Positions 42,325-52,518 are shown, counted from the first letter of the stretch. The stretch: 64,000 nucleotides of DNA from CAZAMB01 sp964486335 (GCA_964486335.1 CAZAMB010000005.1:124001-188000), one strand, 5' to 3'. Notes: generated by a model not told the origin, from the letters alone. A program made the numbers and translations.

Positions 42325-44160
42325 ATGAAGCATGTCTCATTCGGACACGGTTCGCCGCGACGTCGCGGGGCCGTTATCGTTCTGACTGCCGTTACTCTGG
42401 TCGTCATTCTCGGGTTCGCGGCGCTGACCATCGACGTCGGCGCTATGTACAATACGCGGTCTGACCTTCAGCGGGCCGCCGACGCGGGGGCGATGGCCTG
42501 TGCCGCCGAAATGTCGCGCATGGCCGCCGGAGATCCCGCCGAACGAGGTCGCGCTGCAGCCAAGGAGGTCGTCGAGCGAAACTTCGTGTTGGGGTCGTCG
42601 GTGACGATCGACGGAGACACCGACCTGCAATTTGGTCGGGCAGTGCTGGACAAGTCGACAGGAAGAGTCACCTTTGTGCCGGGCATGGCCCTCCCCGACG
42701 CGGTTCGTGTCACGGTTCGCAAGACCAAGGGGTCGCCGAACGGACCGATGTCCACATTCTTCGCGCAAGTCTTTGGAAAACGCACCGTCGACGTGTCTGC
42801 GTCCGCCGTGGCGACGCTGGCTCCGCGGGACATCGCCATTGTGGCCGATCTTTCCGGCTCGATGAACGACGATAGCGAATTGAGGAATTACAAGGATACA
42901 CAGATCAATCTGTTTGATGTATGGCGGGCTCTGCCGCCCAAGCGAGCACTGCCCGGTCCGCAGCCATCTTGGGCCGCGCTGGACGCCGCACCGCCCGTGA
43001 CTGAGCGGATTGCGTTCGCGGATCCCAACAATCCCAGTATGAACCTTTTTGACCTGCCGGGTCCCGCCTGGGGCTACATGAAAGGGCTGGGATTCGGGAC
43101 GGACCTCAATCCGAAAAGCTACGATCCGACCAAGGACACGGGTCTGGTTCGATTGCCCAAGAGCTCGAACTGGAACGTCGCGGCACTGACGTCGTATCTG
43201 CAAGGTCGCCAATACTCGGCGAGTGAAACGTCCGCCATCAATTCGTCGGCGAACGACTCCAGCCTGTATGCCAATCGCGTCGCCGTGGCGTTGGGGCTTG
43301 CGTATTGGAACAGCGGGCAAAGCGGTGGGCAGTGGTCCAAGCGTGGAGCAAGCAAAGGCAACGGCGACAACAAGATTGACAATAATGAACTGGAATGGGC
43401 CCAGCCGCTTCTCGGCAATACGGTCGCCAGCTCCGCAACGATTTGGAAGGACTATATCAACTATGTCGCGTCATCGAGTACCGCCATGGCCCAGGCCGGC
43501 GCGTTTCAGTATCGCTTCGGCGTCAAGACCGTGACGAATTTTCTTCTGGAAAAGCGAAACTCTCATGCTCAAACCCCCGAACTGGCGGACACGCCGGAGC
43601 AGCCCGTCCAATCCGTCAAGGATGCGGCGAGCGTGATGCTCAACATGTTCGCAGAGCTGGAAACCAATGACATGGTCTCACTCCAGATCTACGGAACCAG
43701 TGCCCATCATGAGTCCGATCTCACGCAGGGATTCCTTGATGTGAACAAGCGGCTGAAGGAAATGCAGTCGGGCTATTATGATACGTACACCAACATGGGC
43801 GGCGGGATGGACAAGGCCATCACTGAATTGCTGGGGACGCGCGCGCGAGGCCTATCCAAGAAAGTCATGGTGCTGATGAGCGACGGCGTTTCCAATGTCA
43901 GCGAGAGTGGAAAAGTCGGGGACGAGTCTGGCGGCAGAGCGTACTCGCTCAAGCAGGCACGTCGTGCGGCCTCACTGGGAATGACGATTCATACTGTGAG
44001 CGTGGGCTCCGGCGCCGATCAGGCGGTCATGAAGGAAATCGCCGACCTGACGGGTGGCATCCACTTTCATTCCGAAGGATCGATCGAACAATACCAGGAA
44101 GAACTACGCGAGATTTTCGGCGAAATCGCGACAAGACGATCAGTGGAACTGATTGAATAG
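42325..44160 (+). CDS. TadG-like protein 2 with VWA domain
   Basis: The 611-aa product starts at an ATG behind TTTGGAGGG. It has the same N-terminal TadG-type helix and YNTRSDLQRAADAGAMACAA block as the preceding gene. A von Willebrand factor A domain follows, with the metal-site motif VADLSGSMNDDSE near residue 180; the large insert before MVLMSDGVSN keeps the VWA fold split. It likely acts in adhesion or pilus-like surface assembly. A c-di-GMP-I riboswitch lies in the leader, so expression or translation probably responds to c-di-GMP. Confidence 0.88.
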   Translation: MKHVSFGHGSPRRRGAVIVLTAVTLVVILGFAALTIDVGAMYNTRSDLQRAADAGAMACAAEMSRMAAGDPAERGRAAAKEVVERNFVLGSSVTIDGDTDLQFGRAVLDKSTGRVTFVPGMALPDAVRVTVRKTKGSPNGPMSTFFAQVFGKRTVDVSASAVATLAPRDIAIVADLSGSMNDDSELRNYKDTQINLFDVWRALPPKRALPGPQPSWAALDAAPPVTERIAFADPNNPSMNLFDLPGPAWGYMKGLGFGTDLNPKSYDPTKDTGLVRLPKSSNWNVAALTSYLQGRQYSASETSAINSSANDSSLYANRVAVALGLAYWNSGQSGGQWSKRGASKGNGDNKIDNNELEWAQPLLGNTVASSATIWKDYINYVASSSTAMAQAGAFQYRFGVKTVTNFLLEKRNSHAQTPELADTPEQPVQSVKDAASVMLNMFAELETNDMVSLQIYGTSAHHESDLTQGFLDVNKRLKEMQSGYYDTYTNMGGGMDKAITELLGTRARGLSKKVMVLMSDGVSNVSESGKVGDESGGRAYSLKQARRAASLGMTIHTVSVGSGADQAVMKEIADLTGGIHFHSEGSIEQYQEELREIFGEIATRRSVELIE

Positions 44161-44351
44161 CCGTCGACTTGCGGTTTTCGGACGCCGCCATGAAGTAAAC
44201 CGTCCTTCGTGCCGATGGATGAAGGTGTCCTGCAGGCTGCCATGTTAAAAACGCTCGGCAGGTCAGCCGCATGGCTGCGACTTGGCTGTCATTCAGACGA
44301 AGAACATGCCAGTCGATGGAATCGCTGACAAGAGCCAGGGAGAATAGAAAC

Positions 44352-44735
44352 GTGAAGGGACACGCATCTTCCAATACATCGTCGGTGAATACGGATGAAG
44401 TTCGACGGCTTGTCTCCACCGCCGAAGCCGGCGGCGACCCGGATTCATACACCGGCAAGCGCGGCAAGCTGCGATTTTCCGAGGGAATGCAATTGGAGGT
44501 CACCGATGACCCGGCCAGAAAGTCAGCCGTCATTGCGGTGACCATGCACAACGTCTCCGAAAGCGGCTGTGCCTTTTGGTCCAAGCGAAAGCAGGAACTG
44601 CGTGACGAACTTTTTGTTCGAGAGTTCACGGCCGACAATGCAGCGCCATGGCTTCCCGTGCATGTGACGCATTGCACACAAGGCATCCGGGGGTTCCTCG
44701 TGGGCGTCGCGTTTGGCGAACGCGTAAGCCCATGA
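44352..44735 (+). CDS. PilZ-like domain protein
   Basis: A GTG at 44352 has GGGAG nine to ten bases upstream and gives a 127-aa protein; longer ATG-started versions (44271, 44316) lack ribosome sites. The beta-rich segment KRGKLRFSEGMQLEVTD, VTMHNVSESGCAFWSKR and GFLVGVAFGE follows the PilZ strand order, with a D/N-x-S-x-x-G motif, but the canonical RxxxR is weak. c-di-GMP binding is therefore uncertain. Its position after the riboswitch-controlled TadG gene supports a link. Confidence 0.6.
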   Translation: MKGHASSNTSSVNTDEVRRLVSTAEAGGDPDSYTGKRGKLRFSEGMQLEVTDDPARKSAVIAVTMHNVSESGCAFWSKRKQELRDELFVREFTADNAAPWLPVHVTHCTQGIRGFLVGVAFGERVSP

Positions 44736-45068
44736 GACGGCGACCTACCGGTCTCCGTATCCGAAAGATTGGGAGCATCACCAACCACGTGACATCGAGA
44801 TGGGGCATTTGTTCGTCCGCGGAGAGCGGTTGAAAGTAAGGTGATTGTCCACATCGCCGCCTTGCAACATACCCCGCCAGATTCGCAATTTGACGTTCCA
44901 GTCGTGGTACCGAGCCCATTCCAGCCATGGGCATAATTGTGGACGGTGCCGGTTTCTTCGAATTGATCGGGAACGTCCTCCCCGCCTTATTATCACCGGC
45001 TTCAAGATTAGGCCATGAAACGCCTGTTTTTCGAAAAATCAGATTGATTTCAACACCGCATCGCCGGT
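44736..45068. other. intergenic region
   Basis: About 330 bp upstream of the FG-GAP protein. Short frames on both strands lack ribosome sites; no RNA element was recognised. Confidence 0.45.
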
Positions 45069-47102
45069 ATGCTGAGAGCTGCACCGCGATCGAGATTTAG
45101 CGGCTCGACTCCGTGGGGATCCTGGTTTGCCCGCCGATACATTTGTGTCCGTTCGTTCGGAGACAAAACCGTGAATTCAATTTGCGCTGTGCTGGTCAGT
45201 TGGGCGGTTTCCGTCGGCAACGAAGGACTTGAAGGCGGAACGATTGTCACGGTGGAGCCACCGGGGAATGCACCGTCGCTGATCTACCGAATCTACCCGG
45301 CGAATGCCCCCGTTCAACCGTCAGTCCCATGGCAACTCAGTTTCGGTGTCAAGCTTCCGATCGCCGCGAGTTCGATTGATGTGAGCCTGCAACTTGACCC
45401 AGCACAGGCGAACCCAAGCGTACAGATTCTGCGCGACACGGCGACGTTCGTTCGGCTCGACAATCTGTACCACAACGACGATCCGGGGCAGCGATTCGAA
45501 CTGAACTACATTGGAGTCGCGGATCCATTCGTTGGTGCGATCGACTTTCTGATTCAACCTGAGGGAATGCCGTCAATTCCGGTTCGAGTGAATGTTGGAG
45601 TAATCGAACAGGTTGGATTCCCGGCGGCGTCTACCGGGTCATCAACGAATTCCGTTCCTGTCATTGGAGATATTACCGGCGACGGAATGTTGGAGATCGT
45701 CACGCCCGGCAGTTTTCTCAATCCCGGTCTTCACGCTATTGATCATTCGGGAATGCCGCTTCCCGGCTGGCCTTTTGTCGTGACTGGTCCGGACGTGCTG
45801 GAACAGAGCTTTGGTTCGGCGGCCATTGCCGACCTCGACGGCGACAGTGTGGCCGAAGTCGTTGTCGTCGGCGCGGTTCGCCGCAACGTGGCCCAATCAC
45901 GCGCGGCCACAGGGACGATAACCACGGTTTCTTTGTATGCGATCGAGGGGAGCGGGGCGGTTCGCTGGTCTATCACGGACAATTTTCAAGGTACTCCGGC
46001 TATCGGCGACATCAACATTGACGGCGAGGTGGATATCGTGGTCGGCGGAAATGGAAATCTCAGGCGGGTCGACAAGAACGGAATGCTGAATTTGAACTGG
46101 TCCGTACAGGCCCAAAGCAGCCTTTCGGTGACCGTCCCGGTTTTGGCGGATATTGACGGCGATCCGGCAAATGGACTGGAAATCGTCAGTTGTACATTCA
46201 TTACTGCCCCGCCGTTTGGCGCGCAAATCGACGTCTGGAATCAGGATGGTTCCGTCCATGGACCCGCCTGGCCGAAAGCCGTTGAACGATGTCAACCTCC
46301 GACGGTGATCGATTTCGACATGAATCCGGCAAACGGGCTCGAAATCGTTAACGGACTCGATCATTTTGACAACCCACCTGTCGATCCAAACACGGGATTC
46401 ATCAATACGTTTTCGATTTTTGCGTGGCACGGGGACGGCAGCGACGCGATCGGCTGGCCGCATCATTTCATGCGCCCTCCGCCTGGGTTCGTGGATGACC
46501 GAGTCCTCGCTCCGTTCGCCGGGGGCGATATCGACGGGGACGGCGATCCTGAAATCGTGGTCGGCGTATACGGACAGGGAGATCCGACGGCGGGAAATCT
46601 CTTCGTCTTTCATCACGACGGCGCGCTCGACGGTAACTGGCCTCGATGGGCCGGAATCGCACAATCGCCGTCGCTTGCGGGTGGTCCGGCGCTGGGCGAC
46701 ATTGACGGCGACGGTCGGCTGGAAATCGTAACCGGGTCATTCCTCGGTACTTATGTCTTTGACCACGGCGGCGAGTCATTTCCCGGGTTTCCCAAGCGAA
46801 CAGGGGAAGTCTTCGTGCAACACGTTATTGCCGATCTCGACTCCGACGGACACGTTGAGATTGTCAGCATCACGTTTGACGGGCGACTCTATGTCTGGCG
46901 CATGCCGCGGCCGACGCTCGATTCGCAGCCTTGGCCTCAGCTAAGGCACGGCCCAACGCATCTGGGCGTCCATCCGAGGAATGCCATCGCCATCCCAACA
47001 CTCTCAGGACTTGGCGCGGCGTGCATGATGATCCTCGTCGCGTGGGGGGGTATTTGGGTCATTCGCACGCGACGATCAGCTATCGCGGAGCGAGCGGATT
47101 AA
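45069..47102 (+). CDS. FG-GAP/VCBS repeat surface protein with IPTL-CTERM tail
   Basis: The product (677 aa; or 643 aa from a GTG at 45171, which has the better ribosome site) contains an N-terminal beta domain and at least six FG-GAP-like calcium repeats (GDITGDGMLEIV, ADLDGDSVAEVV, GDINIDGEVDIV, GDIDGDGDPEIV, GDIDGDGRLEIV, ADLDSDGHVEIV) that would form a beta propeller. The C-terminus is a sorting signal: IPTLSGLG, a hydrophobic helix and RTRRSA. It is presumably an exosortase substrate shown on the surface. It is convergent with the radical SAM gene, 13 bp away. Confidence 0.85.
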   Translation: MLRAAPRSRFSGSTPWGSWFARRYICVRSFGDKTVNSICAVLVSWAVSVGNEGLEGGTIVTVEPPGNAPSLIYRIYPANAPVQPSVPWQLSFGVKLPIAASSIDVSLQLDPAQANPSVQILRDTATFVRLDNLYHNDDPGQRFELNYIGVADPFVGAIDFLIQPEGMPSIPVRVNVGVIEQVGFPAASTGSSTNSVPVIGDITGDGMLEIVTPGSFLNPGLHAIDHSGMPLPGWPFVVTGPDVLEQSFGSAAIADLDGDSVAEVVVVGAVRRNVAQSRAATGTITTVSLYAIEGSGAVRWSITDNFQGTPAIGDINIDGEVDIVVGGNGNLRRVDKNGMLNLNWSVQAQSSLSVTVPVLADIDGDPANGLEIVSCTFITAPPFGAQIDVWNQDGSVHGPAWPKAVERCQPPTVIDFDMNPANGLEIVNGLDHFDNPPVDPNTGFINTFSIFAWHGDGSDAIGWPHHFMRPPPGFVDDRVLAPFAGGDIDGDGDPEIVVGVYGQGDPTAGNLFVFHHDGALDGNWPRWAGIAQSPSLAGGPALGDIDGDGRLEIVTGSFLGTYVFDHGGESFPGFPKRTGEVFVQHVIADLDSDGHVEIVSITFDGRLYVWRMPRPTLDSQPWPQLRHGPTHLGVHPRNAIAIPTLSGLGAACMMILVAWGGIWVIRTRRSAIAERAD

Positions 47103-47115
47103 ATCGGCGGCGCTT

Positions 47116-48336
47116 TCATGACGAAATCCGGAGGGCTTCGGCAAAAGGCAGCCTCATTTGGACGTCTTCATCGCTCCGACGTTTTGCGAACAGGGTTTCT
47201 ACCGGCGAATCATTGTTTTTCCGCACGGACGGGGAGTCTCTGTCCCGATCCACGCGGTCGAAACCGAATCGCTTCTTGGACATTTCAAAGAGTCGGCGGA
47301 TGCTTTCCCAGTACACGCCGTCGCCGCGCATGCGCTTGCCGAACCGCGAATCGTTCAATGCGCCGCCGCGGATATCCCGCAAACGATTGACGACGCGTTT
47401 TGCCCGGTCGGGCATTGCCTCTTGAAGTCGTTGTAGAAACACGGGTCTGACGCTGCCGGTCAGTCGCAGCGCGGTATAGCTCGCAGTCTTTGCTCCCGCG
47501 GCTGCGGCCTGTTCGAGAATGGCTGGAATGTCCTTGTCGTTGAGGCCTGGAATGATCGGCGCAACGAACACGCCGACCGGAACGCCAGCTTCGCTTAATC
47601 GCCGAACGGCCTCAAATCGTCGCGAGGGTGGCGGCGCCTGCGGTTCAATCAGTCGGGCGGCGTCACCATTGGCGAACGGAATACTCACAAACACCTTCGC
47701 CACGGCGACTTCATTCAACCGAACAAGCAAGTCGACATCGCGGGTCACAAGAAAGCTCTTGGTGACAATGGCTGCCGGATTACGCAGGGCAACGCATACC
47801 TCGAGACAGGCCCGCATGATGCCATACGACGCTTCGATCGGTTGATAGCAGTCGGTGATGCCGGAGAAGTTGACCATTTCCCGCGACCACTTCTTCTTCT
47901 GAAACTCCGCCCGAAGCAGCTCGGCGGCATTCGTCTTGACGATGAGTTTAGTGTCGAAATCCGTACCCGCTCCGAGGCCGAGGTATTCGTGGTAGGGTCG
48001 GGCATAGCAATACGCGCATGCATGTTGGCAGCCTCGGTAGGGGTTCACCGACCACGTGAACGGAATGTCCGGACTGTCGTTGCGAGAAAGAATCGATCCG
48101 CTCGTTTCTTCGTAGATCTCGATGCGGGCGTCGGGCGGCGGCCCCAGCCACTCCGCGTGTTGCGAAAGATAGGGATTGGGCGGATTGTCGACTCGTCGAA
48201 GCTTCAAGCGAAACCCCCGCGCTCCTGCGCCACGTGGATCATATTCGCTTTTTGTTAGGTTTGCAAACAAGTTCGCCGGAGGACGAAAGTGCGCCCTCGA
48301 CCCGGACGTCGACGGGCATGCCTCGCCCGGACTCAC
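47116..48336 (-). CDS. PA0069-family radical SAM protein
   Basis: The 406-aa protein has the SAM-cluster motif NPYRGCQHACAYCYARPYHE and the family-typical FSGITDCYQPIEA and FVAPIIPGLND. The reaction is unknown; relatives are often called SplB-like but lack proof of photoproduct lyase activity. The start at 48336 is the first Met; the N-terminal 45 residues are poorly structured and the true start may be further in. Confidence 0.85.
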   Translation of the reverse strand: MSPGEACPSTSGSRAHFRPPANLFANLTKSEYDPRGAGARGFRLKLRRVDNPPNPYLSQHAEWLGPPPDARIEIYEETSGSILSRNDSPDIPFTWSVNPYRGCQHACAYCYARPYHEYLGLGAGTDFDTKLIVKTNAAELLRAEFQKKKWSREMVNFSGITDCYQPIEASYGIMRACLEVCVALRNPAAIVTKSFLVTRDVDLLVRLNEVAVAKVFVSIPFANGDAARLIEPQAPPPSRRFEAVRRLSEAGVPVGVFVAPIIPGLNDKDIPAILEQAAAAGAKTASYTALRLTGSVRPVFLQRLQEAMPDRAKRVVNRLRDIRGGALNDSRFGKRMRGDGVYWESIRRLFEMSKKRFGFDRVDRDRDSPSVRKNNDSPVETLFAKRRSDEDVQMRLPFAEALRISS

Positions 48337-48384
48337 AGAATCAATTGCCGGATGATTCGATTTTCGGCACGCGATTCGAGGGCA

Positions 48385-49821
48385 CTATTTTGGCACCGGC
48401 GGAGGGCCGTCCGGAATGTACGGCTTGTACACGACGCCCTTGGTTTTTTCCGCAAATTCCGACCGAATGGACCTGCGAATAGCCTCGTCCTCGAATAGGT
48501 CGATCATCGTCGTGGAAAGCACCTTGGCCGCGTGGATCATTCCCTTGTGCCCGATCGACATGCCCCCGCAGGCAACGACCGGCCAAGAATGCCACGGAGT
48601 TCGGTCAGGGGCCGTGGTTACTGAAACGTGCAGCGTGGGGACGATCCAGCTGACGTCGCCAACGTCCGTTGAACCACCCTGAGCCACCTGCCCTTCGAGC
48701 GGCTTGACCGTCCCATTGACGCCGGTCTCTGCTTTGCCTGTCGCCCGCTGAATGGCCTTGGCGAACTCCTGCTCCTCGGCGGTGTATTCGATCGGTCCGA
48801 GTCGAACGAGGTTCTCGTGAAGGAGCTTCGCCCCGGCGGAGTTGACGTTCATTTCCCAATCGCCGCCCTGCACCGTGATCTTGTAATCCACGCCGGCCAT
48901 CAACGCAGCGCCCTTGGCGACATCCTGCACTCGCCGAAACACTTCGTCCACGCCGTCGCGAGTCCAATCGCGCACCCAGCACCAGAGCTTGCCATACTCC
49001 GGAATCACGTTCGGGACTTGGCCGCCGTTCATGATCGCGTAATGCATTCGAACCGAGGGCTTGACGTGCTCGCGCATCATGTTGATGCCGTGCGTGCATA
49101 GTTCGAGCGCGTCCACGGCACTGCGACCGTTCCACGGATCGTACGCGGCGTGGGCGGCTTTGCCATGAAACTCAATCACAAAATCGACCAGCGCCTGCGA
49201 ACTCGTCGTGTCGGCTCTCGTTTCATCCGCGGGATGCCACGCAAGACACACATCCAGATCGTTCATCAGGCCGTCGCGAGCCATGTAGATTTTTCCGCCG
49301 ACCGCTTCCTCCGCCGGCGTGCCGTAAAATCGAATCGTGCCATTGAGCTTCCCATCGGCGATCAGTTCCTTGATGGCCGTCGCCGCGCCGAGACTGGCCG
49401 CTCCAAACATGTTGTGCCCGCAGCCGTGGCCGGGCTTTCCCGGATCGAGCGGCTCTTTGCTTGGCTGGGCCTTTTGCGACAGGCCGGGCAGTGCGTCGAA
49501 CTCGCCGAGGATGCCGATGATCGGCTTGCCACTTCCGTAGCTGGCGACAAACGCCGTAGGCATGCCCGACACGCCTCGTTCCACCTTGAAACCTTGTTTT
49601 TCGGCGTAATCGGCCAGTGTTTTCGAGGATTGCGTTTCGAGCAGCGCGGTTTCGGCCAACGCCCAGATCTTGTCGCTCATTTCGATTAGTTGAGCCTTTT
49701 GCCGCTCCACCGACGCGACGACGGACTTTTTTGTCAATTCGCGTTCATCCGCCGGCGTCATCGAAGCGGGCAACGCCGCCAGAATCATCGCGAGGTAGTG
49801 TGGTCGCACATGGAAACCCAT
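48385..49821 (-). CDS. exported M20-family amidohydrolase (AbgB-like)
   Basis: The start is the ATG at 49821, behind AAGGAAGGGG, which gives a 478-aa protein with a signal peptide (YLAMILAALPASM). M20 peptidase features are clear: GEFDALPGL, GHGCGHNMFG, TPAEEAVGGK and the dimerisation region FHGKAAHAAYDPWNG. It resembles p-aminobenzoyl-glutamate hydrolase subunit B and related amidohydrolases. The signal peptide implies periplasmic action. Substrate uncertain. Confidence 0.87.
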   Translation of the reverse strand: MGFHVRPHYLAMILAALPASMTPADERELTKKSVVASVERQKAQLIEMSDKIWALAETALLETQSSKTLADYAEKQGFKVERGVSGMPTAFVASYGSGKPIIGILGEFDALPGLSQKAQPSKEPLDPGKPGHGCGHNMFGAASLGAATAIKELIADGKLNGTIRFYGTPAEEAVGGKIYMARDGLMNDLDVCLAWHPADETRADTTSSQALVDFVIEFHGKAAHAAYDPWNGRSAVDALELCTHGINMMREHVKPSVRMHYAIMNGGQVPNVIPEYGKLWCWVRDWTRDGVDEVFRRVQDVAKGAALMAGVDYKITVQGGDWEMNVNSAGAKLLHENLVRLGPIEYTAEEQEFAKAIQRATGKAETGVNGTVKPLEGQVAQGGSTDVGDVSWIVPTLHVSVTTAPDRTPWHSWPVVACGGMSIGHKGMIHAAKVLSTTMIDLFEDEAIRRSIRSEFAEKTKGVVYKPYIPDGPPPVPK

Positions 49822-49918
49822 GATTCCCCTTCCTTTGCGAGGGTTGTAGTCGTCTGAAAACCCGTACCGCTGCCGAACTGCGGATACCGTACAGAACCGA
49901 CCGCGAAATGCAATCAAC

Positions 49919-51085
49919 TTAAAGATAACCAAGCCACCAGTCATTGCGTCGCGCCTTTAGATCGGCAAACCAGCGGCAAGGGAAATAAAGAAGGACGACG
50001 ATGCCGATCCACGCCGCGTACACAATCGGTAGACCAAAGCCGAAGTTGCCCGGCGGTTCCTCCATGTTGATGAAAAACGCGTTCCAGCCGAAACGATGGA
50101 ACTGCGCAAACCCGGCGACGACGTGAATGACAGGAACGTGGATCAGGTAATAGAACATCGGCACGCGCCCAAAGAGGACGATGGGACGCAACAGCGATCC
50201 CGGCCTTCGATCCATCAGCCCGAGCGCGGCGATCGCCGGCCCGAGCGTCATCAGGAGGAACAGCAGGGACGGCGGGTACTTCTCGCAATTGACGAAGGAC
50301 ATTGCGGTGCGATAAGGATCGTCCTGGGCCGTCCAGGGAGTCGGATCGCCGTAAACGTTTGTCCACCGAAGGATGACGAATCCAAGCATCGCCGACATTC
50401 CGATTGTCAGGAGTCGACTGCGTCTTCCGCCGGGCTCGCCCATCAGCAGCGGTCCCAACGCATAACCGAGCGCCATTACTCCCAGCCACGGTATCAACGG
50501 ATACATCACAAAGAAGAAGAATCCGCCGACCGGCTGGAGGCCGCCGCGCACGTGAAGAATCGTCCAGATCATCCCCCACACGCTGGTCGGCTCCACCTGC
50601 GCCATGTCCAAAAGGTTATGCCCACACACCAGTACCAATCCGAACGCGACCGTAATCCATCGCGGCAAGTGAATCAGCAGCGCGAGCAAAATCATCGACC
50701 ATCCGATCGCCCAGATGACCTGCCCGAACGTGAACCGCCAATTCCCGTCCCAAAACCAGCTATGACGGATGACGGTTGGATCGAGCACGACCAGGAACAG
50801 TCCGCGAGTAAGTAGATATCGCGTCAGCTCGCCCTTGCTCCGACCTCGCGACAATGAAAGGAACGCACCCGTGCCCGCGAGAAAGACAAACACCGGCGCG
50901 CAAAAGTGCGTGACCCAACGGGTTAGAAAAAGCGGAACGCTGGCACGCGACAATCCGGCTGCGTCAAAGACAAACAACGAATCGGAGAAATGATCACGAA
51001 CATGATCGAGCGCCATCAAGACCATGACGACGCCGCGAAGCAGATCGACGCTGTGCAGCCGTTCGCGCGTCGTCGGCACGGGCAA
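49919..51085 (-). CDS. DUF1624/HGSNAT-like multi-pass membrane protein
   Basis: The 388-aa protein has about ten hydrophobic segments. Its opening RLHSVDLLRGVVMVLMALDH is the signature of DUF1624 proteins related to heparan-alpha-glucosaminide N-acetyltransferase, with further blocks WVTHFCAPVFVFLAG and FYYLIHVPVIHV. It may acylate envelope sugars. purF lies eight bases upstream on the same strand, so the two are probably co-transcribed. Confidence 0.83.
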   Translation of the reverse strand: MPVPTTRERLHSVDLLRGVVMVLMALDHVRDHFSDSLFVFDAAGLSRASVPLFLTRWVTHFCAPVFVFLAGTGAFLSLSRGRSKGELTRYLLTRGLFLVVLDPTVIRHSWFWDGNWRFTFGQVIWAIGWSMILLALLIHLPRWITVAFGLVLVCGHNLLDMAQVEPTSVWGMIWTILHVRGGLQPVGGFFFFVMYPLIPWLGVMALGYALGPLLMGEPGGRRSRLLTIGMSAMLGFVILRWTNVYGDPTPWTAQDDPYRTAMSFVNCEKYPPSLLFLLMTLGPAIAALGLMDRRPGSLLRPIVLFGRVPMFYYLIHVPVIHVVAGFAQFHRFGWNAFFINMEEPPGNFGFGLPIVYAAWIGIVVLLYFPCRWFADLKARRNDWWLGYL

Positions 51086-51093
51086 CTCCCAGG

Positions 51094-52518
51094 CTAGGTG
51101 AACATCCGAAGCTGTCCGTGCTCCATGGCGAACTTCTCCACCGGTTCCTCAACGTTGATCGGATAATTCCCCGAAAAACAGGCCGTGCAATACTTTTCCG
51201 GCGGCATCTTCACGCAGGAAAGCATCCCTTCGTGAGAAATGTACGCCAACGAATCGACCTCAAGATAAGCGCGAACCTCCTCCACGGACCGATTGTGCGC
51301 GATGAGTTGTTTTTGATCCGGAAAATCGATTCCAAAGTAGCATGGATGCCGAATCGGCGGGCTGGCGATCCGCAAATGAATTTCTTTCGCACCGGCGTCG
51401 CGCAGCGCGCCGATCTTGATCCGCGTCGTTGTCCCCCGGACCACGGAATCTTCGAGAACGACAAGCCGCTTGCCCGCGACCGCCTCGCGTATCACGTTCA
51501 ACTTCATCTTCACGGCCGACTCACGGCCCTGTTGCGTCGGCATGATGAACGACCGCAGCGCATAGTGACTTGTCGTGAACCCGCGACCGTAGGGAATGCC
51601 GCTCTCACGAGAAAACCCGACGGCGGCGCACTGTCCGGAACTGGGAATCGGCACGATCAGGTCCGCCTTCACCGGGGCCTCGCGGGCGAGCTGCTCGCCC
51701 ATAGCCACGCGAACCAGGTGGACGCTCTCCCCAAAGACCAAACTCGACGGATCGGCAAAGTAAATCTGCTCGAAAATGCAGGCCGCTCCGCGCCCCTCGA
51801 ACTCTCCGCCGAACCGTCGGCTGCGCACTCCTTCGTCGTCGATCGTAACGATTTCGCCGGGTTCAACGTCGCGTACATACGTCGCGCCGATCAGGTCGAA
51901 CGCTTTCGTCTCCGACGCCACGACCGTCGCTCCGCAAGCGGTTCGTCCAAGGCACAGCGGCCGGAACCCCAGCGGATCGCGAACCGCCACCATCTTGTCC
52001 GAAAAGAGAAGCAACAGGGAATACGCGCCCTGCAAGTGGTTGAGCACGTGCGTGAGCGGATGTTCCTTGATTTGATGGCCGGGCTTCGCGAGAAGATGAA
52101 TAATGACTTCTGTGTCGCTGGTCGTCTGAAAAATATGTCCGACCTGCTCGTAGCTTCGGCGAAGCAAGGCCGCGTTGATCAGGTTGCCGTTGTGGGCGAT
52201 GGCTACCTGTCCGCCCGCGAACGAAAACAGTAGCGGCTGGGCGTTGGCCTCGCTGCACGACCCGGTCGTCGAGTACCGGCAATGGCCGATCGCCACGCGA
52301 CCGCGAATCCGCTCCAGACTGTGCCGATCAAACACTTCATTGACCAGTCCCAGCCCGGCATGGCGAAGCAACTCGTCGCCCTTGGTCGAGACGATGCCCG
52401 CCGCTTCCTGACCGCGATGTTGCAGCGCAAATAACCCGAGTTGAGTGAGCGCGGCAGCCTCTTCGTGACCCCAGATGCCGAAGAGGGCGCAATGATGACG
52501 AATGGATTCGCTTTCCAC
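51094..52518 (-). CDS. purF: amidophosphoribosyltransferase (PurF)
   Basis: The 474-aa enzyme makes phosphoribosylamine from PRPP and glutamine in the first step of purine synthesis. The start is a GTG. Cys10 in HHCALFGIWG would be the N-terminal nucleophile after removal of a nine-residue propeptide. The glutaminase block QHRGQEAAGI, the PRPP loop VVLEDSVVRGTTT and cysteines HPCYFG and KYCTACFSG, which match the Fe-S type PurF of Bacillus, are all present. The acyltransferase-like gene follows after eight bases. Confidence 0.95.
   Translation of the reverse strand: MESESIRHHCALFGIWGHEEAAALTQLGLFALQHRGQEAAGIVSTKGDELLRHAGLGLVNEVFDRHSLERIRGRVAIGHCRYSTTGSCSEANAQPLLFSFAGGQVAIAHNGNLINAALLRRSYEQVGHIFQTTSDTEVIIHLLAKPGHQIKEHPLTHVLNHLQGAYSLLLLFSDKMVAVRDPLGFRPLCLGRTACGATVVASETKAFDLIGATYVRDVEPGEIVTIDDEGVRSRRFGGEFEGRGAACIFEQIYFADPSSLVFGESVHLVRVAMGEQLAREAPVKADLIVPIPSSGQCAAVGFSRESGIPYGRGFTTSHYALRSFIMPTQQGRESAVKMKLNVIREAVAGKRLVVLEDSVVRGTTTRIKIGALRDAGAKEIHLRIASPPIRHPCYFGIDFPDQKQLIAHNRSVEEVRAYLEVDSLAYISHEGMLSCVKMPPEKYCTACFSGNYPINVEEPVEKFAMEHGQLRMFT

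Noticed and set aside
42037..42333. Minus-strand 98-aa frame over the riboswitch region
   Set aside because: It runs antisense to the riboswitch and the start of TadG-like gene 2 and has no ribosome site.
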